Origin: RYN-431 sp036388295
GTDB lineage: Bacteria; Planctomycetota; Phycisphaerae; Tepidisphaerales; Tepidisphaeraceae
Length of the DNA stretch: 46,221 nt
NCBI GenBank assembly: GCA_036388295.1
Contig: DASVSC010000108.1
Coordinates: 1 to 46,221, forward strand
Direction: 5' to 3'
Shown in pieces: positions 15,444 to 25,113 of the stretch. Below the pieces are notes generated by a model. That model did no database searches. It worked only from the letters and a program-made list of their open reading frames with translations, and had not been told where the DNA came from. Each line of letters opens with the position of its first letter. Within the stretch, counting starts at the first letter, position 1. Made by a program: the position numbers and the translations under genes.

Positions 15444-17390
15444 ATGATGCACCGCAACCGTAAGCCCCGTCCGCGCCAAACCACCAGCCGTTCTACCCTT
15501 CTGGAGTCGCTCGAAACGCGGCGGCTGATGTCGACCATCACCTTCAACGGCACGAGCGGTAACGACTCCTTCGTGCTCAAAGCCGGCGGGCCGAACGACG
15601 TGATCGTCTACAACGGCAAGGGCGGGAACGACTCGATCAAGGTCCAGTCCACCGGCTCGATCGGCACGGTCTTGTCCGACGTCAAACTCCTCAACAGCAA
15701 CGGCGGAACCTGGGCCGTTCAGATCGATAGCACGACTGCGGGCGGCAAACGCAACGTCGTCGTCGGTGACGGCAAAGTCGTCGGCGTGACGCACGGCGCT
15801 GTCGATTACAGCCAAACCAAACTCCGCACCCTGACCGTTAATGCCCTCGGCAGCGCTGGCAGCACTGCCGCGATCGATCAGACGCCCGCCACGACGCTTA
15901 ACAGTTTCAATCTGCAAGGCAGCTGGAACGCGACCGTCGGCGGTGCGGCGGGCAAGCTCGACGGGATCAAAAACCCGATCCAGATCAACGCCGCGTCGGG
16001 CAAGAGCAAACTCCACATCAACGACCTCGGCGACGGGGCCGACCACGACGTCACACTCACCGGCACCCAACTGTCCGGTCTGTCCCCCAAGCCGATCGCC
16101 TACAGCGGGTTCGATACCCTGTCCGTACTGGCGGGTTCCGGCGATAAGAAGATTGCCGTCAAAGGCACCAGCGCGCAAACCACGTTCACCTCGTTCGACG
16201 GCACAAACACGGTCAAAGTCGGCGACAACGGAAACTTCGACAAGCTGAATCGCAATCTCAAGATCGCTACGATCTACGGCGAGTCAGACCTGACCTTCGA
16301 CCGCTCCAAGGACACGCTCGACCGCACCTGGACCATCAATGATCACTCCGTCAACACGAACGGCATCAACGCGCTGCTGACCTACAGTGGCAAGGCTGCG
16401 GTGCATGTGCTCACCGGCAGCGGCCGCGACAAGGTCGTCGTCAACAGCACCAACAGCAGTGACTTTTCTCTGAACACCGGTGCCGGGAACGACGACGTCG
16501 TCATCTTCGCCGCCAAAGGCCGCGCCACGATCGACGCCGGCACTCACCCGGCGTCTTACGGGTTCTCGGACAATGTCCGCACGAACGACGGGACGAAAGG
16601 CAGCTTGTCCTGGTTCCCGAAGGGCCTGACGATCAAGAACGCCGACATCGCCGGGTTCTCCGATATTTCAGACTGGACGCCGCATCACTACGCCCTCGTG
16701 CCGGGCGGCCTCGTTCGGGACGGTGTGAAAATCGTCACTTTCTCCGGCGAGAAGAGGGTGGCCCTGCTGGGCGGCGGCGGAAACGACGTCATGGACGCAT
16801 CCGGCTTTGATTCGCCGGTCCTCCTCGAAGGCCTCATGGGCAACGACTTCATCCGCGGCACCGCGCTGGCGGACAACCTCGAAGGCAAGCAGGGCAACGA
16901 CACCATCATCGGCGGCGGCGGCAACGACCTGGTCTTCGGCGAGGAAGGTAACGATCTGCTCAACGTCACCGGCAACGGCACAAAAACGCACGTGGATGGC
17001 GGCACCGGCTACGACACCACGCGGTTCGACGGAGAACTCGGCACCCTCACCAACGTCGAATCCCTGAAGTACCCCGGCCTGATCACCGGCAGCGTCTTCA
17101 GTGACGGCAACAAGAACGGCGTCTGGAACGCCGGCGAAACGGGCAAGGCCGGGGTGCAGGTCTGGCTCGACCTGAACCACAGCGGCACCTTCGACTACGG
17201 CGACTCGAGCGCCTTCACCGACAGCGACGGCAAGTACACGCTACGCGACCTCGACCCCGGACAGTACTCCGTCAACGTGCTGCCGCCGGTCGGCTTCAAG
17301 CAGACCGATCACGGCGGCAAGCCGTACACTGTCCTCTCTGGGGTGGCTACGTCGTCCTACGGAATCAACTTCGGTGTGGCGAAGAAGTAA
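15444..17390 (+). CDS. LEPR-XLL surface protein with RTX repeats and SdrD-B-like C-terminal domain
   Basis: About 648 residues from ATG at 15444, chosen for AAGG at 15434-15437 and because the conserved motif LESLETRRLMS follows at residues 20-30; the frame is open 25 codons upstream. This is the LEPR-XLL sorting signal seen also in the gene at 7842. The next 400 residues are Gly/Asn/Asp/Thr-rich beta-repeats (FNGTSGNDSFVLKAGG, GAGNDDVVIFAAKG). Clear RTX calcium-binding nonapeptides lie at about 445-520 (GLMGNDFIRGTALADNLEG, GGGGNDLVFGEEGNDLLNV). From about 547 comes a SdrD B-like domain: GSVFSDGNKNGVWNAGETG, then VWLDLNHSGTFDYGDSSAFTDSDGKYTLRDLDPGQY. Probably an exported calcium-dependent cell-surface or matrix protein. 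No sortase or dockerin signal at the C-terminus. Confidence 0.83.
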   Translation: MMHRNRKPRPRQTTSRSTLLESLETRRLMSTITFNGTSGNDSFVLKAGGPNDVIVYNGKGGNDSIKVQSTGSIGTVLSDVKLLNSNGGTWAVQIDSTTAGGKRNVVVGDGKVVGVTHGAVDYSQTKLRTLTVNALGSAGSTAAIDQTPATTLNSFNLQGSWNATVGGAAGKLDGIKNPIQINAASGKSKLHINDLGDGADHDVTLTGTQLSGLSPKPIAYSGFDTLSVLAGSGDKKIAVKGTSAQTTFTSFDGTNTVKVGDNGNFDKLNRNLKIATIYGESDLTFDRSKDTLDRTWTINDHSVNTNGINALLTYSGKAAVHVLTGSGRDKVVVNSTNSSDFSLNTGAGNDDVVIFAAKGRATIDAGTHPASYGFSDNVRTNDGTKGSLSWFPKGLTIKNADIAGFSDISDWTPHHYALVPGGLVRDGVKIVTFSGEKRVALLGGGGNDVMDASGFDSPVLLEGLMGNDFIRGTALADNLEGKQGNDTIIGGGGNDLVFGEEGNDLLNVTGNGTKTHVDGGTGYDTTRFDGELGTLTNVESLKYPGLITGSVFSDGNKNGVWNAGETGKAGVQVWLDLNHSGTFDYGDSSAFTDSDGKYTLRDLDPGQYSVNVLPPVGFKQTDHGGKPYTVLSGVATSSYGINFGVAKK

Positions 17391-17504
17391 TAGGCCCGAT
17401 CGCTTCAAGTGACCATGCCCTGTCCGCCTCGGGCGGCCCGCGTCGCCCACCGGCGGCAGGGCCGCCTTGCTGGCGTGAACGAACCCGCAACGACAGGAAC
17501 CGCA

Positions 17505-18110
17505 ATGACGACCCAGGATCAGCAAACGTGGACACACATCGGCGTCTCCTTCGGGTGCCAGCCGTTCCTGGTCAACGGCTTGAACGTCTGGAGTCTCGAC
17601 TGGCGGACGGGAGACGCCCACGAGAAGGCATCGGTGCTCGACCCGGTCTACGGACGCCCGTTCGAGTTCAACGTCTACCGCTTCGCCACCGGCAACCGTG
17701 AAACCGTCTTCGCGGCAGGGGAGTTTTCGAACAACGTCTGGGGCTTTTACGTTCCCGCCAACGGGGTGAACACGCCGGCCACGACGCAAGTCGCCGCGAC
17801 CGCTCCAGTGAGACCGGCCATGTGGCATCTGTTCATGCCGTACGTGCCCGCGGCGGCGGCGCTGTTCAGCGTGCCGTGGATCGTCCTGGTCATCATGATG
17901 AATATTGGCGGCCAAGGCGCTCATCGCACCAACCCGAACTGGCGTGAACTATTCGTGGCCGAGTCCATCGCACCTGCCGTGTGCGGGCTGCTTATTGGGC
18001 TGGTCAGTTTGCGGGTCGCCCGGTCGTGGAACGCCGTCGCCTGGGTCGGTTATGTTCTGGGCTGCATCGGGTGTGCGGCGGTCATCGTCGGCATGTGCGT
18101 CGCCGGTTGA
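17505..18110 (+). CDS. hypothetical membrane protein, 201 residues
   Basis: Not recognised. The start ATG at 17505 is supported by AGGAA at 17495-17499 with a 5-base spacer; an in-frame ATG at 17409 would add an unlikely Arg/Pro-rich leader. The first about 110 residues are soluble (WTHIGVSFGCQPFLVNGLNVWSLDW... VYRFATGNRETVFAAG). Three hydrophobic segments follow: about 112-135 (LFMPYVPAAAALFSVPWIVLVIMMN), 154-173 and 178-200. N-terminal soluble domain plus three helices suggests a membrane-anchored sensor or accessory protein, but nothing more can be said. It follows the LEPR-XLL gene by 114 bases on the same strand and could be co-transcribed with it. It converges with the globin gene. Confidence 0.55.
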   Translation: MTTQDQQTWTHIGVSFGCQPFLVNGLNVWSLDWRTGDAHEKASVLDPVYGRPFEFNVYRFATGNRETVFAAGEFSNNVWGFYVPANGVNTPATTQVAATAPVRPAMWHLFMPYVPAAAALFSVPWIVLVIMMNIGGQGAHRTNPNWRELFVAESIAPAVCGLLIGLVSLRVARSWNAVAWVGYVLGCIGCAAVIVGMCVAG

Positions 18111-18135
18111 GCACGTGGGAACTTGCGGCCCTGGT

Positions 18136-18558
18136 TTACGTGGACCGCAGTTCTTGCGTGCCGCCGCTCATCATGATGACGGAGACTTTGTCGAGCAGGC
18201 CGCTCCAGTCGGCGGCCAGCTCCGGCGTCCATTCGTCGCCCAAAGTCTGGCCCATCGCCACCAGCATCGCATCCCGAACGACCGGGTAATGGTGCGGCCG
18301 CACGCCGATTCGGGCGTGCCCGATGCCCAGCTCCCGGAGCGGCTCGGACAGCACGTCGAGCATGGTCAGGTTCCTCAAGATAACGGCCAGCGCCGCGGCG
18401 AAGTGTTGGCGCTGCACGTCCATGTTCACCTTGAACAGCGCGCGCGTGTCCGGCGCGGCGGCGAACAGGTTCTCATAAAACAGCCGTGTCATGTCGTCCA
18501 CGTGCGGCATCAGCGTGGTGACGCTGTGGCGAATACGATCCAGTGACTCTTTCCGCAT
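18136..18558 (-). CDS. single-domain globin (flavohemoglobin/Vgb-type heme domain)
   Basis: A 140-residue globin without a reductase domain. Phe42 (ALFKVNM) is the CD1 phenylalanine that packs on heme. His81 in ELGIGHARIGVRPHHYPVV is the likely proximal heme ligand; the following HHYPVV matches the F-FG region of bacterial haemoglobins (PExYPIV). Gln49 or Gln51 in MDVQRQHF may occupy the distal pocket. Such proteins bind oxygen or NO in the cytoplasm and serve in NO detoxification, oxygen delivery or sensing. Start ATG at 18558. It is a single-gene unit, divergent from the ECF sigma gene (126 bases between starts), with no NO-responsive site recognised. Confidence 0.88.
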   Translation of the reverse strand: MRKESLDRIRHSVTTLMPHVDDMTRLFYENLFAAAPDTRALFKVNMDVQRQHFAAALAVILRNLTMLDVLSEPLRELGIGHARIGVRPHHYPVVRDAMLVAMGQTLGDEWTPELAADWSGLLDKVSVIMMSGGTQELRST

Positions 18559-18684
18559 GATGCTGCACCTTTCTCGACGACCCGTTCCCCATAAACACTA
18601 TGCGACAGCCGAAGCGCCGGGGGCTGACAAAATTTGCGGGCCGGGTGCCGCTGCGTCAGAGTAGTGCCATCTAAAGGGAATGCC

Positions 18685-19335
18685 ATGCAAGCCGAGCCGC
18701 ACGAATCCGCGCCCGACGCCGACCCACAACTCCCGACATTCGCCCAGATTACCCTCGCCCTGAGCGCGCTCGACCGGGGCGACGGCCAGGCGAGCGACCA
18801 GCTGTTGAAGCTCGTTTATTCCGAATTGCGTCAGCTCGCCCGGTCCCGCCTGGCCCGCGAGCCGGCCCGGGGGGCGGGGATGACGCTGGACGCCACGGCC
18901 TTGGTGCACGAGGCGTACCTCCGGGTCGTGGGCACCGACAAGCCGAACAAGCCGCAGTGGGAAGGCCGGGGCCATTTCTTCGGGGCGGCGGCCCTGGCGA
19001 TGCGGCGAATCCTCGTCGAGCGCGCCCGCCATCGCAAACGCCTGAAGCACGGGGGCGGCCGTGACCGGGTGGCGTTTCATGAGGAGCTTCCCGTCTCGGG
19101 CGATGCCACGGACGGCACGGACCTGATCGCCCTGGACGACGCCCTGACCAAGCTGGAGAAGATCAGCCCCCGCAAGGCGAAAATCGTGTCGCTTCGCTAC
19201 TTCGCCGGCCTGACCGTCGAGGAAACGGCCACCGCGATCGACGTCTCGCCGGCGACGGTGAAGACCGAATGGGCGTTCGCCCGTGCTTGGCTGCACCGCG
19301 AACTTGCGGGCGCGGGCGAGCCGGAGACGCCGTGA
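18685..19335 (+). CDS. ECF RNA polymerase sigma factor (TIGR02999/Sigma70_ECF type)
   Basis: A 216-residue ECF sigma factor. ATG 18685 is chosen because AAAGGGA (18673-18679) precedes it. Region 2 spans about residues 35-115 (LKLVYSELRQLARSRLA, TLDATALVHEAYLRVV, GHFFGAAALAMRRILVERARHRK). Region 4 spans about 145-210, with the helix-turn-helix GLTVEETATAIDVSPATVKTEWAFARAWL. This is the ECF type found in many planctomycetes and acidobacteria, paired with protein kinases instead of membrane anti-sigma factors. Its TGA stop overlaps the GTG start of the kinase gene (GTGA, 19332-19335), which implies translational coupling. The kinase is therefore the likely regulator, perhaps by phosphorylating the sigma factor (established for some STK-linked ECFs, inferred here). 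Confidence 0.9.
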   Translation: MQAEPHESAPDADPQLPTFAQITLALSALDRGDGQASDQLLKLVYSELRQLARSRLAREPARGAGMTLDATALVHEAYLRVVGTDKPNKPQWEGRGHFFGAAALAMRRILVERARHRKRLKHGGGRDRVAFHEELPVSGDATDGTDLIALDDALTKLEKISPRKAKIVSLRYFAGLTVEETATAIDVSPATVKTEWAFARAWLHRELAGAGEPETP

Positions 19336-22300
19336 TCGCGGAGGAACTCGACGCAGTGTCTGAGGCCTTCGGTGCGGCGCTGGCCGCACACGAGGCCGGC
19401 GTGGCGATCGACGACCTGACCGTCCTGTGCCATGGCGACGCCGCAGTGGCGGCCGAAGTCCGGAGTCTGCTCGATCACCTCGGGCGCGCCGGCGACAGCC
19501 GCGCGTCGGCCAGCAGCACGCCGCGCCGGGGGTTTCTCGACTGTAACGAACTCCGCCACGATCAGGGCGACGCCGCCGGTTCGTCCCTGCTCAAAGAATG
19601 GGGCGCTTCGTCTATCGGGCAGCGGATCGGGCCGTACACGCTGATCGGGGAGTTGGGTTCCGGCGGGATGGCGGTCGTTTTTCTCGCCGAACAGGACCGC
19701 CCGCGCCGCGACGTGGCGCTGAAGCTGGTCCGCCGAAGCGGGGCCAGCCACGAGGCGCTTCGCAGGTTCGAGCGCGAAGCCGAAATGCACGGCTGCCTGA
19801 ACCACCCGGGCGTCGCGCGGGTGTACGACGCCGGCGTGGCCCAACTGGCCGACGATGCGGGCCGAACGGTCGACGTGCCTTACCTGGCGATGGAGCGGGT
19901 GCAAGGCATGAACGTCGCCGAGTTCTGCCGGGCCTTCCGGAATGACCGCGACCTCGTGCTGGATCTGGTCGGTCAGATGTGTGATGCCGTCCAGCACGCG
20001 CACCAGCGCGGCATCATTCACCGCGACCTCAAACCCGCGAACGTCCTCGTGACCGGCGGGGCCAAAGGCGAACCCGCCGTGAAGCTGCTTGATTTCGGCG
20101 TCGCCCGGCTTCGCAACGAGACGACGCCCGACCCACTGACGCGCCTCACGCAGGACGGCCACGTCCTCGGCACGCTGGCGTACATGAGCCCGGAGCAGTT
20201 AGGGGCGAACTGCGACGTGGATACGCGGAGCGACGTGTACGCGCTCGGCGTGATCTTGTACGAACTACTGGCCGGCCGTCATCCGATCGACTTGGCCGGT
20301 TGCGGCTTTGCCGAGGCGGCGGTGCGGATCGCCCAGCGCCGCCCGGCGCGACTCGGGACGGTTGAGCGAAAACTCCGAGGCGACGTCGAGACGATCGTCG
20401 CCAAAGCGCTGGAGAAGGAGCCCGATCGCCGCTACCAGTCGCCCGCTGATCTCGCCGACGACCTGCGTCGGACGGCGCGGGGCGATCCGATTCAGGCCCG
20501 CCGGGAATCGATCGCTTACACGCTCAGCCGTCAGGTGGCTCGCTACCGAAGCCTTGCCGCGGTCTCAATGGTTTTGATGTTTGTCAGCATCCTGCTGGCC
20601 ATTTACGTCCATAGCGAGCAATCCCTGAAGCTGCGCGTGGTGAACGCCGAGGCGCAGTCGATGCGTCGCGAGCAAGCCTCACGTCAGAAGGCCGACGGGT
20701 TGGCGGCCGAGCTCGCCATTCGGCTAAGTGCCAGCCGCATCAGCGAAGGGCGTTTGCTCAGTGCCAGCGGCGCCTGGATCGACGCCGAGCGGCCACTCTG
20801 GGACGAATACCTCGCGCATCCCACCTCGCTCGACGCGCATTTCGCGCTGCGAGAGCTTTATCTTCGCAGCGGGTGCAGGACGACCTTCAGCGCGACCACC
20901 CGTGAGGCCCGCAGCCTGGCCGTCAGCGGGAACGGCCTGATCGCGGTCGGCGATGCCGACGGAATGATTCACCTCCGCCGGTCCGAAGACGGTCGACCGG
21001 CCGGTGGGGTCAGCGCCGGAGTCGGCGCTTTGCGGGCGGCGTGCTTTCTCGGCGACGGCGAGACGCTCGCCGCGGCCGGTGCCGGCGGCGCACGCCTGGT
21101 CACAGCGGCGGGCTTGAATCGGACTTTGACGACCCAGCCCGCAACGGCGGTGACGGCCACGCGCTCCCTGCTCGCCATCGGTGAAGACGTCGGCTGGATC
21201 AGCCTGTTCACGGCCGACGGCGAGCCATTGCTGCGCGTGCATGCCGCCACCAGTTCCGTGCGCGCGATCGGGATCGACGCGAGCGAGAAGAACCTGGTGT
21301 CGATCCACAATGACGGCTCGATCCGACTATGGCGAATCGACCGTGACGAGCGGGGGGTTCGCCTGTCGCCCGGCCCGCCCATCGCGGGTCATACGGCTGC
21401 AGGGCGGACCATCGTGTTCAGTCCGGACGGCCGCACGATCGCCAGTGGCGGCAGCGACCAGATGATCCGCCTGTGGCGAAGCGCCGACGGCGAAGCGTTA
21501 ACCGCCGTCCGCACGAAGAACGGCACCTCACGGGACATCGTGTTCGATCCGACCGGCCGCCAACTGGCCGTCGCCGGGTATTGGCGGACGCAATTGTTCG
21601 ATCTGACGCCCGGCGAACCCTATCTGGCCGCGGCCCGCGGCGTTGACGGCGAAAGCCTGATGTGCCGCTTCGCCGAGAACGGCCGATCGCTGGTGACCCT
21701 CCGGACCGCCGGCGTGTGTCACGTCTGGGACCTGCAACCGGACGGGCCGGTCGTGCTGCGGGGCGCATCGAGCGCGGCGGTCGAGTCGCTCCTCGTCACG
21801 CGCTCCGCGGACGAGGGGCCGCTGATGATCAGCGCACAGGCCGACGGTGCGGTCACCGTGCGATCGTGTTCGGGGCAGCGGCAGTGGACCGATGTCGCCA
21901 CATGGTCGCTGGGCTTCGCGCCCCGCGCCCTGGCGTTCGATCGAACGAAGGACGAACTTTGGGTAGGGCGCGAAGACGGGCACGCCGTGGCGTACGGTCT
22001 GCTGAACGGACGGATTGCCGACAACCTTCCGGACCTCGACGCACCGGTCCGCACCATCGACCTTTCGCCCGACGGCCAGACGCTTGTCGTCGGCCTTGGC
22101 GACGGCCGCGTTACGTTTTGGCGGCGAAGCGGGTCGACGTGGAATAAGCTCGCCGAGGGCCAGTGCGGCACGGACGTGCGCGGCGCGTCGATCAGCCCCG
22201 ACGGCCGCACGCTTTTCACGACACACCGTCCGGCCCTCCTGCGTACGTGGTCCATGACGGACGGCCGTATCCTCGGTGAACTGACGCGCCCGACCGCGTC

Positions 22301-22802
22301 CTACCACCCCGCTTTCCACCCCGGCGGCGCGTTCGTCGCGGCGGGCGACTGGGACCGCGCCGTGCACCTCTGGGACCCGGCCAAGATCGGCCCGGCGGCC
22401 GAGCCGTTGCTGACGCTGGTCGGACACAACCAACTCGTCAGCGAAGTCGCGTACGACGACACCGGCAGCCTGCTGGCCTCTGTTGCCACCGACGGGCAGT
22501 GGCGTCTCTGGGACGCCCGGCCGTCCGACAATCCCGTGGACAGCCGCCGGCCCGAGCGAGAATGCCTTGCCAGCTACGACGCCCTGACCGGCGAGGCCGT
22601 TACCCTCCGATTCCTGCCGACCGAAAAAGGCCGGCCGAGCGTCGTGGTCGGCTTCCGCGACGGCACTGTCCGCATCTGGGACTTAGCCGCTGGCGACCGC
22701 TACTTGGCCGGTAATGCCGACTATCAGCGCAAGCTGCGTGCTGACGCTATCGCTCTGGGTAAGGGCGCAGAACGAAACACGGCTGCCCCATCTCCGCCAT
22801 GA
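19332..22802 (+). CDS. membrane Ser/Thr protein kinase with WD40-like C-terminal region
   Basis: 1156 residues from GTG 19332. The N-terminal about 95 residues are a soluble helical region. The kinase domain covers about 98-385: glycine loop GELGSGGMAVVF (107-118), VALK lysine at 131, catalytic HRDLKPAN (230-237), DFG at 254-256, SPEQ at 286-289. A single transmembrane segment lies at about 407-427 (SLAAVSMVLMFVSILLAIYV), then a coiled-coil stretch. The remaining about 680 residues form WD40-like blades: IVFSPDGRTIASGGSDQMIRL, IDLSPDGQTLVVGLGDGRVTF, VAYDDTGSLLASVATDGQWRLWD, VVVGFRDGTVRIWD. The kinase would face the cytoplasm and the propeller the periplasm, giving a sensor. Coupled by overlap to the ECF sigma gene upstream. 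The stimulus is unknown. A hairpin at 22837-22881 probably ends the unit. Confidence 0.92.
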   Translation: MIAEELDAVSEAFGAALAAHEAGVAIDDLTVLCHGDAAVAAEVRSLLDHLGRAGDSRASASSTPRRGFLDCNELRHDQGDAAGSSLLKEWGASSIGQRIGPYTLIGELGSGGMAVVFLAEQDRPRRDVALKLVRRSGASHEALRRFEREAEMHGCLNHPGVARVYDAGVAQLADDAGRTVDVPYLAMERVQGMNVAEFCRAFRNDRDLVLDLVGQMCDAVQHAHQRGIIHRDLKPANVLVTGGAKGEPAVKLLDFGVARLRNETTPDPLTRLTQDGHVLGTLAYMSPEQLGANCDVDTRSDVYALGVILYELLAGRHPIDLAGCGFAEAAVRIAQRRPARLGTVERKLRGDVETIVAKALEKEPDRRYQSPADLADDLRRTARGDPIQARRESIAYTLSRQVARYRSLAAVSMVLMFVSILLAIYVHSEQSLKLRVVNAEAQSMRREQASRQKADGLAAELAIRLSASRISEGRLLSASGAWIDAERPLWDEYLAHPTSLDAHFALRELYLRSGCRTTFSATTREARSLAVSGNGLIAVGDADGMIHLRRSEDGRPAGGVSAGVGALRAACFLGDGETLAAAGAGGARLVTAAGLNRTLTTQPATAVTATRSLLAIGEDVGWISLFTADGEPLLRVHAATSSVRAIGIDASEKNLVSIHNDGSIRLWRIDRDERGVRLSPGPPIAGHTAAGRTIVFSPDGRTIASGGSDQMIRLWRSADGEALTAVRTKNGTSRDIVFDPTGRQLAVAGYWRTQLFDLTPGEPYLAAARGVDGESLMCRFAENGRSLVTLRTAGVCHVWDLQPDGPVVLRGASSAAVESLLVTRSADEGPLMISAQADGAVTVRSCSGQRQWTDVATWSLGFAPRALAFDRTKDELWVGREDGHAVAYGLLNGRIADNLPDLDAPVRTIDLSPDGQTLVVGLGDGRVTFWRRSGSTWNKLAEGQCGTDVRGASISPDGRTLFTTHRPALLRTWSMTDGRILGELTRPTASYHPAFHPGGAFVAAGDWDRAVHLWDPAKIGPAAEPLLTLVGHNQLVSEVAYDDTGSLLASVATDGQWRLWDARPSDNPVDSRRPERECLASYDALTGEAVTLRFLPTEKGRPSVVVGFRDGTVRIWDLAAGDRYLAGNADYQRKLRADAIALGKGAERNTAAPSPP

Positions 22803-22836
22803 CCCGCGATTCGACCGTTGGCCGGTCATGAACCTG

Positions 22837-22881
22837 AACGCCGCAGTCGAACCGTCGTTCCTTCACCTCGACTGCGGCGTT
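22837..22881 (+). terminator. hairpin after the kinase gene, likely terminator
   Basis: AACGCCGCAGTCGA (22837-22850) and TCGACTGCGGCGTT (22868-22881) form a perfect 14-bp stem with a 17-base loop, 34 bases after the kinase stop codon. Only TTATCTGTT follows, so the T tract is poor. Confidence 0.55.
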
Positions 22882-23010
22882 ATCTGTTGGTGAAGAACCC
22901 GCTTCACCCAGGCCTTCTAACGGCCGTTCCCCAAACGCTTGTTGCGCCGCGTACTATGCACCGGCGGGCGATGGCCCGTTCGTTCGTTGTTCGTGCGGAA
23001 CAGGCCGGGT

Positions 23011-25083
23011 ATGCAATCAACAGAAGGTTCTAACACCACCACGCCGGCGTCTGCCGTCCCGTCTGAAAAAGCGGATGACCTGTCGACGCCCGGGTCGCGC
23101 CAATCGAGTCGGGCGCGGTACGGCGCTTATCGGCGGAAGCTTCGCGGCCGGAAGCGCGGCGCGGAAATCGACCCGGGCGTGCCGGCGACGGCTGATCCGG
23201 GGGATAAGCCGCACAAGCCGCGGTCGAGGCCGTTCGCGGAGCTGCTCCGCCGGTTCTGGTCGCTGCTGCGTGGCCATCGCGTGACGCTGGTGCTGCTGCT
23301 GACCACGCTGACGATTTCGACGCTGCTCGGCCTGGTGCCGCTCTACGGAACGAAGGTGGTTTTCGACAGCGTGCTGAGCGAAAACCCGATCGCGCCGCAG
23401 TTGCCGTGGTGGCTGCCGGTGCAGTTGCCGTCGGACCGCCACCGTCTGCTGGCGATCGTCGCCGTCGCCATGGTCGTGCTGGCCGCGCTGTCGGAGGGCT
23501 TCGGCCTGTGGAGCCGGTGGCAGGCGACGCGGATGACCAAGCGGGTGCAGGTGTCGGTGCGCCGGCGGGTGTTCGACCACGCCGTGCGCCTGCCGCTGCA
23601 CCGCATTTACGAGCTGAAAAGCGGCGGCGTTGCGTCGATCCTGCGCGAGGACGCGGGCGGCGTGGCCGAGTTGGTTTTCTCGATGATCTACAACCCGTGG
23701 CGGGCGATCATCCAGCTCATCGGCAGCCTGATCATTCTCGCCGCCGTCGACTGGCGACTGCTGCTGGGCTCGCTGGCGCTCTTACCGACGGTCTGGCTGA
23801 CGCACCGCCAGTGGATCGGCCGCATCCGGCCGATTTTCCGGTCGATCCGCAACACACGCCAGGGTATGGATTCGCACGCCACCGAAGCGTTCGGCGGCAT
23901 GCGCGTGGTGCGGTCGTTCTCGCGCCAACAGGCGGAAGCGGGCACGTTCACCCGCAACGGCCACATGATGGCACGGCAGGAAGTGTTCGCATGGTGGTCG
24001 ATGCGCGGCATCGAACTGGCGTGGTCGCTGCTGATTCCGTTCGCCACCGCGCTGCTGCTGTTCTGGGGCGGCAACCGCGTGCTGGGCGACATGGAACGCA
24101 TACGCCTCGGCCAGATCGCGCAGCAGGACGCGCTCACCGTCGGCGGGCTGGTGATGTTCCTGTCGTATCTCGCGGCGCTGCTCGGCCCGATCGCGGCGCT
24201 GGCGGGCAGCGCGACGGCCCTGCAGAACAGCCTGAGCGGCCTCGACCGCGTGCTCGATTTGCTGGCCGAGCCGATGGAGATGCCGAGCAAGCCGGGCGCG
24301 AAAATCGTGCAGAAGGAGACGACGATCGGCCGGCTGACGCTGCGCGGCGTCGGCTTCGCCTACAGCGGCGCGTCGTCCAATGTCCTGACGGGCGTGGACC
24401 TCGACGTGCGGCCGGGCGAAATGATCGCGCTCGTCGGCCCCAGCGGGGCGGGCAAGACGACGCTGTGCAACCTGATCGCCCGCTTCTACGACCCGACCGA
24501 CGGCCGCATCGAACTCGACGGCGTCGACCTGCGTGACATCACCGCCGAAAGCTATCGCCGCCTGCTGGGCATCGTCGAGCAGGAGACGTTCCTGTTCGAC
24601 GGCACGATCGGCGACAACATCGCCTACGGCCGGCGCAACGCGACGGCGGCCCAGATCGAAGAAGCCGCCCGGCAGGCGAACGCGCACGAGTTCATCGCCC
24701 GCCTCGACCGCGGCTACGACGCCCGCATCGGCGAGCGCGGCGTGAAACTGTCGGGCGGCCAACGACAACGGCTGACGATCGCCCGCGCCATCCTGGCCGA
24801 CCCGAAGATCCTGATCCTCGACGAGGCCACCAGCAACCTCGACACCGAAAGCGAACGGCTGATCCAGAGCAGCATCCAAGCCCTGATGGCCGGCCGCACG
24901 AGCTTCGTAATCGCGCATCGCCTGAGCACGATCGCGCACGCCAGCCGCATCCTGGTGCTAGAAAACGGGCGGATTGTCGAGCAGGGACGTCATGAGGAAT
25001 TGATGGTGTCGAACGGGCGCTACCGCGAGATGGTGGACCTGCAGACCAGCCCGCCGCGCACGCCGGCGACCGCGGTGCGATAA
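23011..25083 (+). CDS. MsbA-like ABC exporter (fused membrane and ATPase domains)
   Basis: A 690-residue half-transporter from ATG 23011; an upstream in-frame ATG (22939) adds a poorly conserved leader. Residues 1-80 are a hydrophilic, basic extension (YRRKLRGRKRGAE) not usual in MsbA. Six membrane segments follow (about 91-112, 146-164, 230-262, 336-353, 376-400). The ATPase domain has Walker A GPSGAGKTT (476-484), Q-loop EQETFLFD (523-530), signature LSGGQ (580-584), Walker B LILDE (601-605) and H-loop His636. Likely a homodimer exporting lipid, lipid-linked sugar or a hydrophobic compound across the inner membrane; the substrate cannot be deduced. It is alone on its transcript and ends at paired CCCTCTCCCG repeats. 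There is no cognate peptidase domain, so bacteriocin export is unlikely. Confidence 0.92.
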   Translation: MQSTEGSNTTTPASAVPSEKADDLSTPGSRQSSRARYGAYRRKLRGRKRGAEIDPGVPATADPGDKPHKPRSRPFAELLRRFWSLLRGHRVTLVLLLTTLTISTLLGLVPLYGTKVVFDSVLSENPIAPQLPWWLPVQLPSDRHRLLAIVAVAMVVLAALSEGFGLWSRWQATRMTKRVQVSVRRRVFDHAVRLPLHRIYELKSGGVASILREDAGGVAELVFSMIYNPWRAIIQLIGSLIILAAVDWRLLLGSLALLPTVWLTHRQWIGRIRPIFRSIRNTRQGMDSHATEAFGGMRVVRSFSRQQAEAGTFTRNGHMMARQEVFAWWSMRGIELAWSLLIPFATALLLFWGGNRVLGDMERIRLGQIAQQDALTVGGLVMFLSYLAALLGPIAALAGSATALQNSLSGLDRVLDLLAEPMEMPSKPGAKIVQKETTIGRLTLRGVGFAYSGASSNVLTGVDLDVRPGEMIALVGPSGAGKTTLCNLIARFYDPTDGRIELDGVDLRDITAESYRRLLGIVEQETFLFDGTIGDNIAYGRRNATAAQIEEAARQANAHEFIARLDRGYDARIGERGVKLSGGQRQRLTIARAILADPKILILDEATSNLDTESERLIQSSIQALMAGRTSFVIAHRLSTIAHASRILVLENGRIVEQGRHEELMVSNGRYREMVDLQTSPPRTPATAVR

Positions 25084-25113
25084 AGCGTGATGCCTAGTCG
25101 CGTAGCGGCCTCT

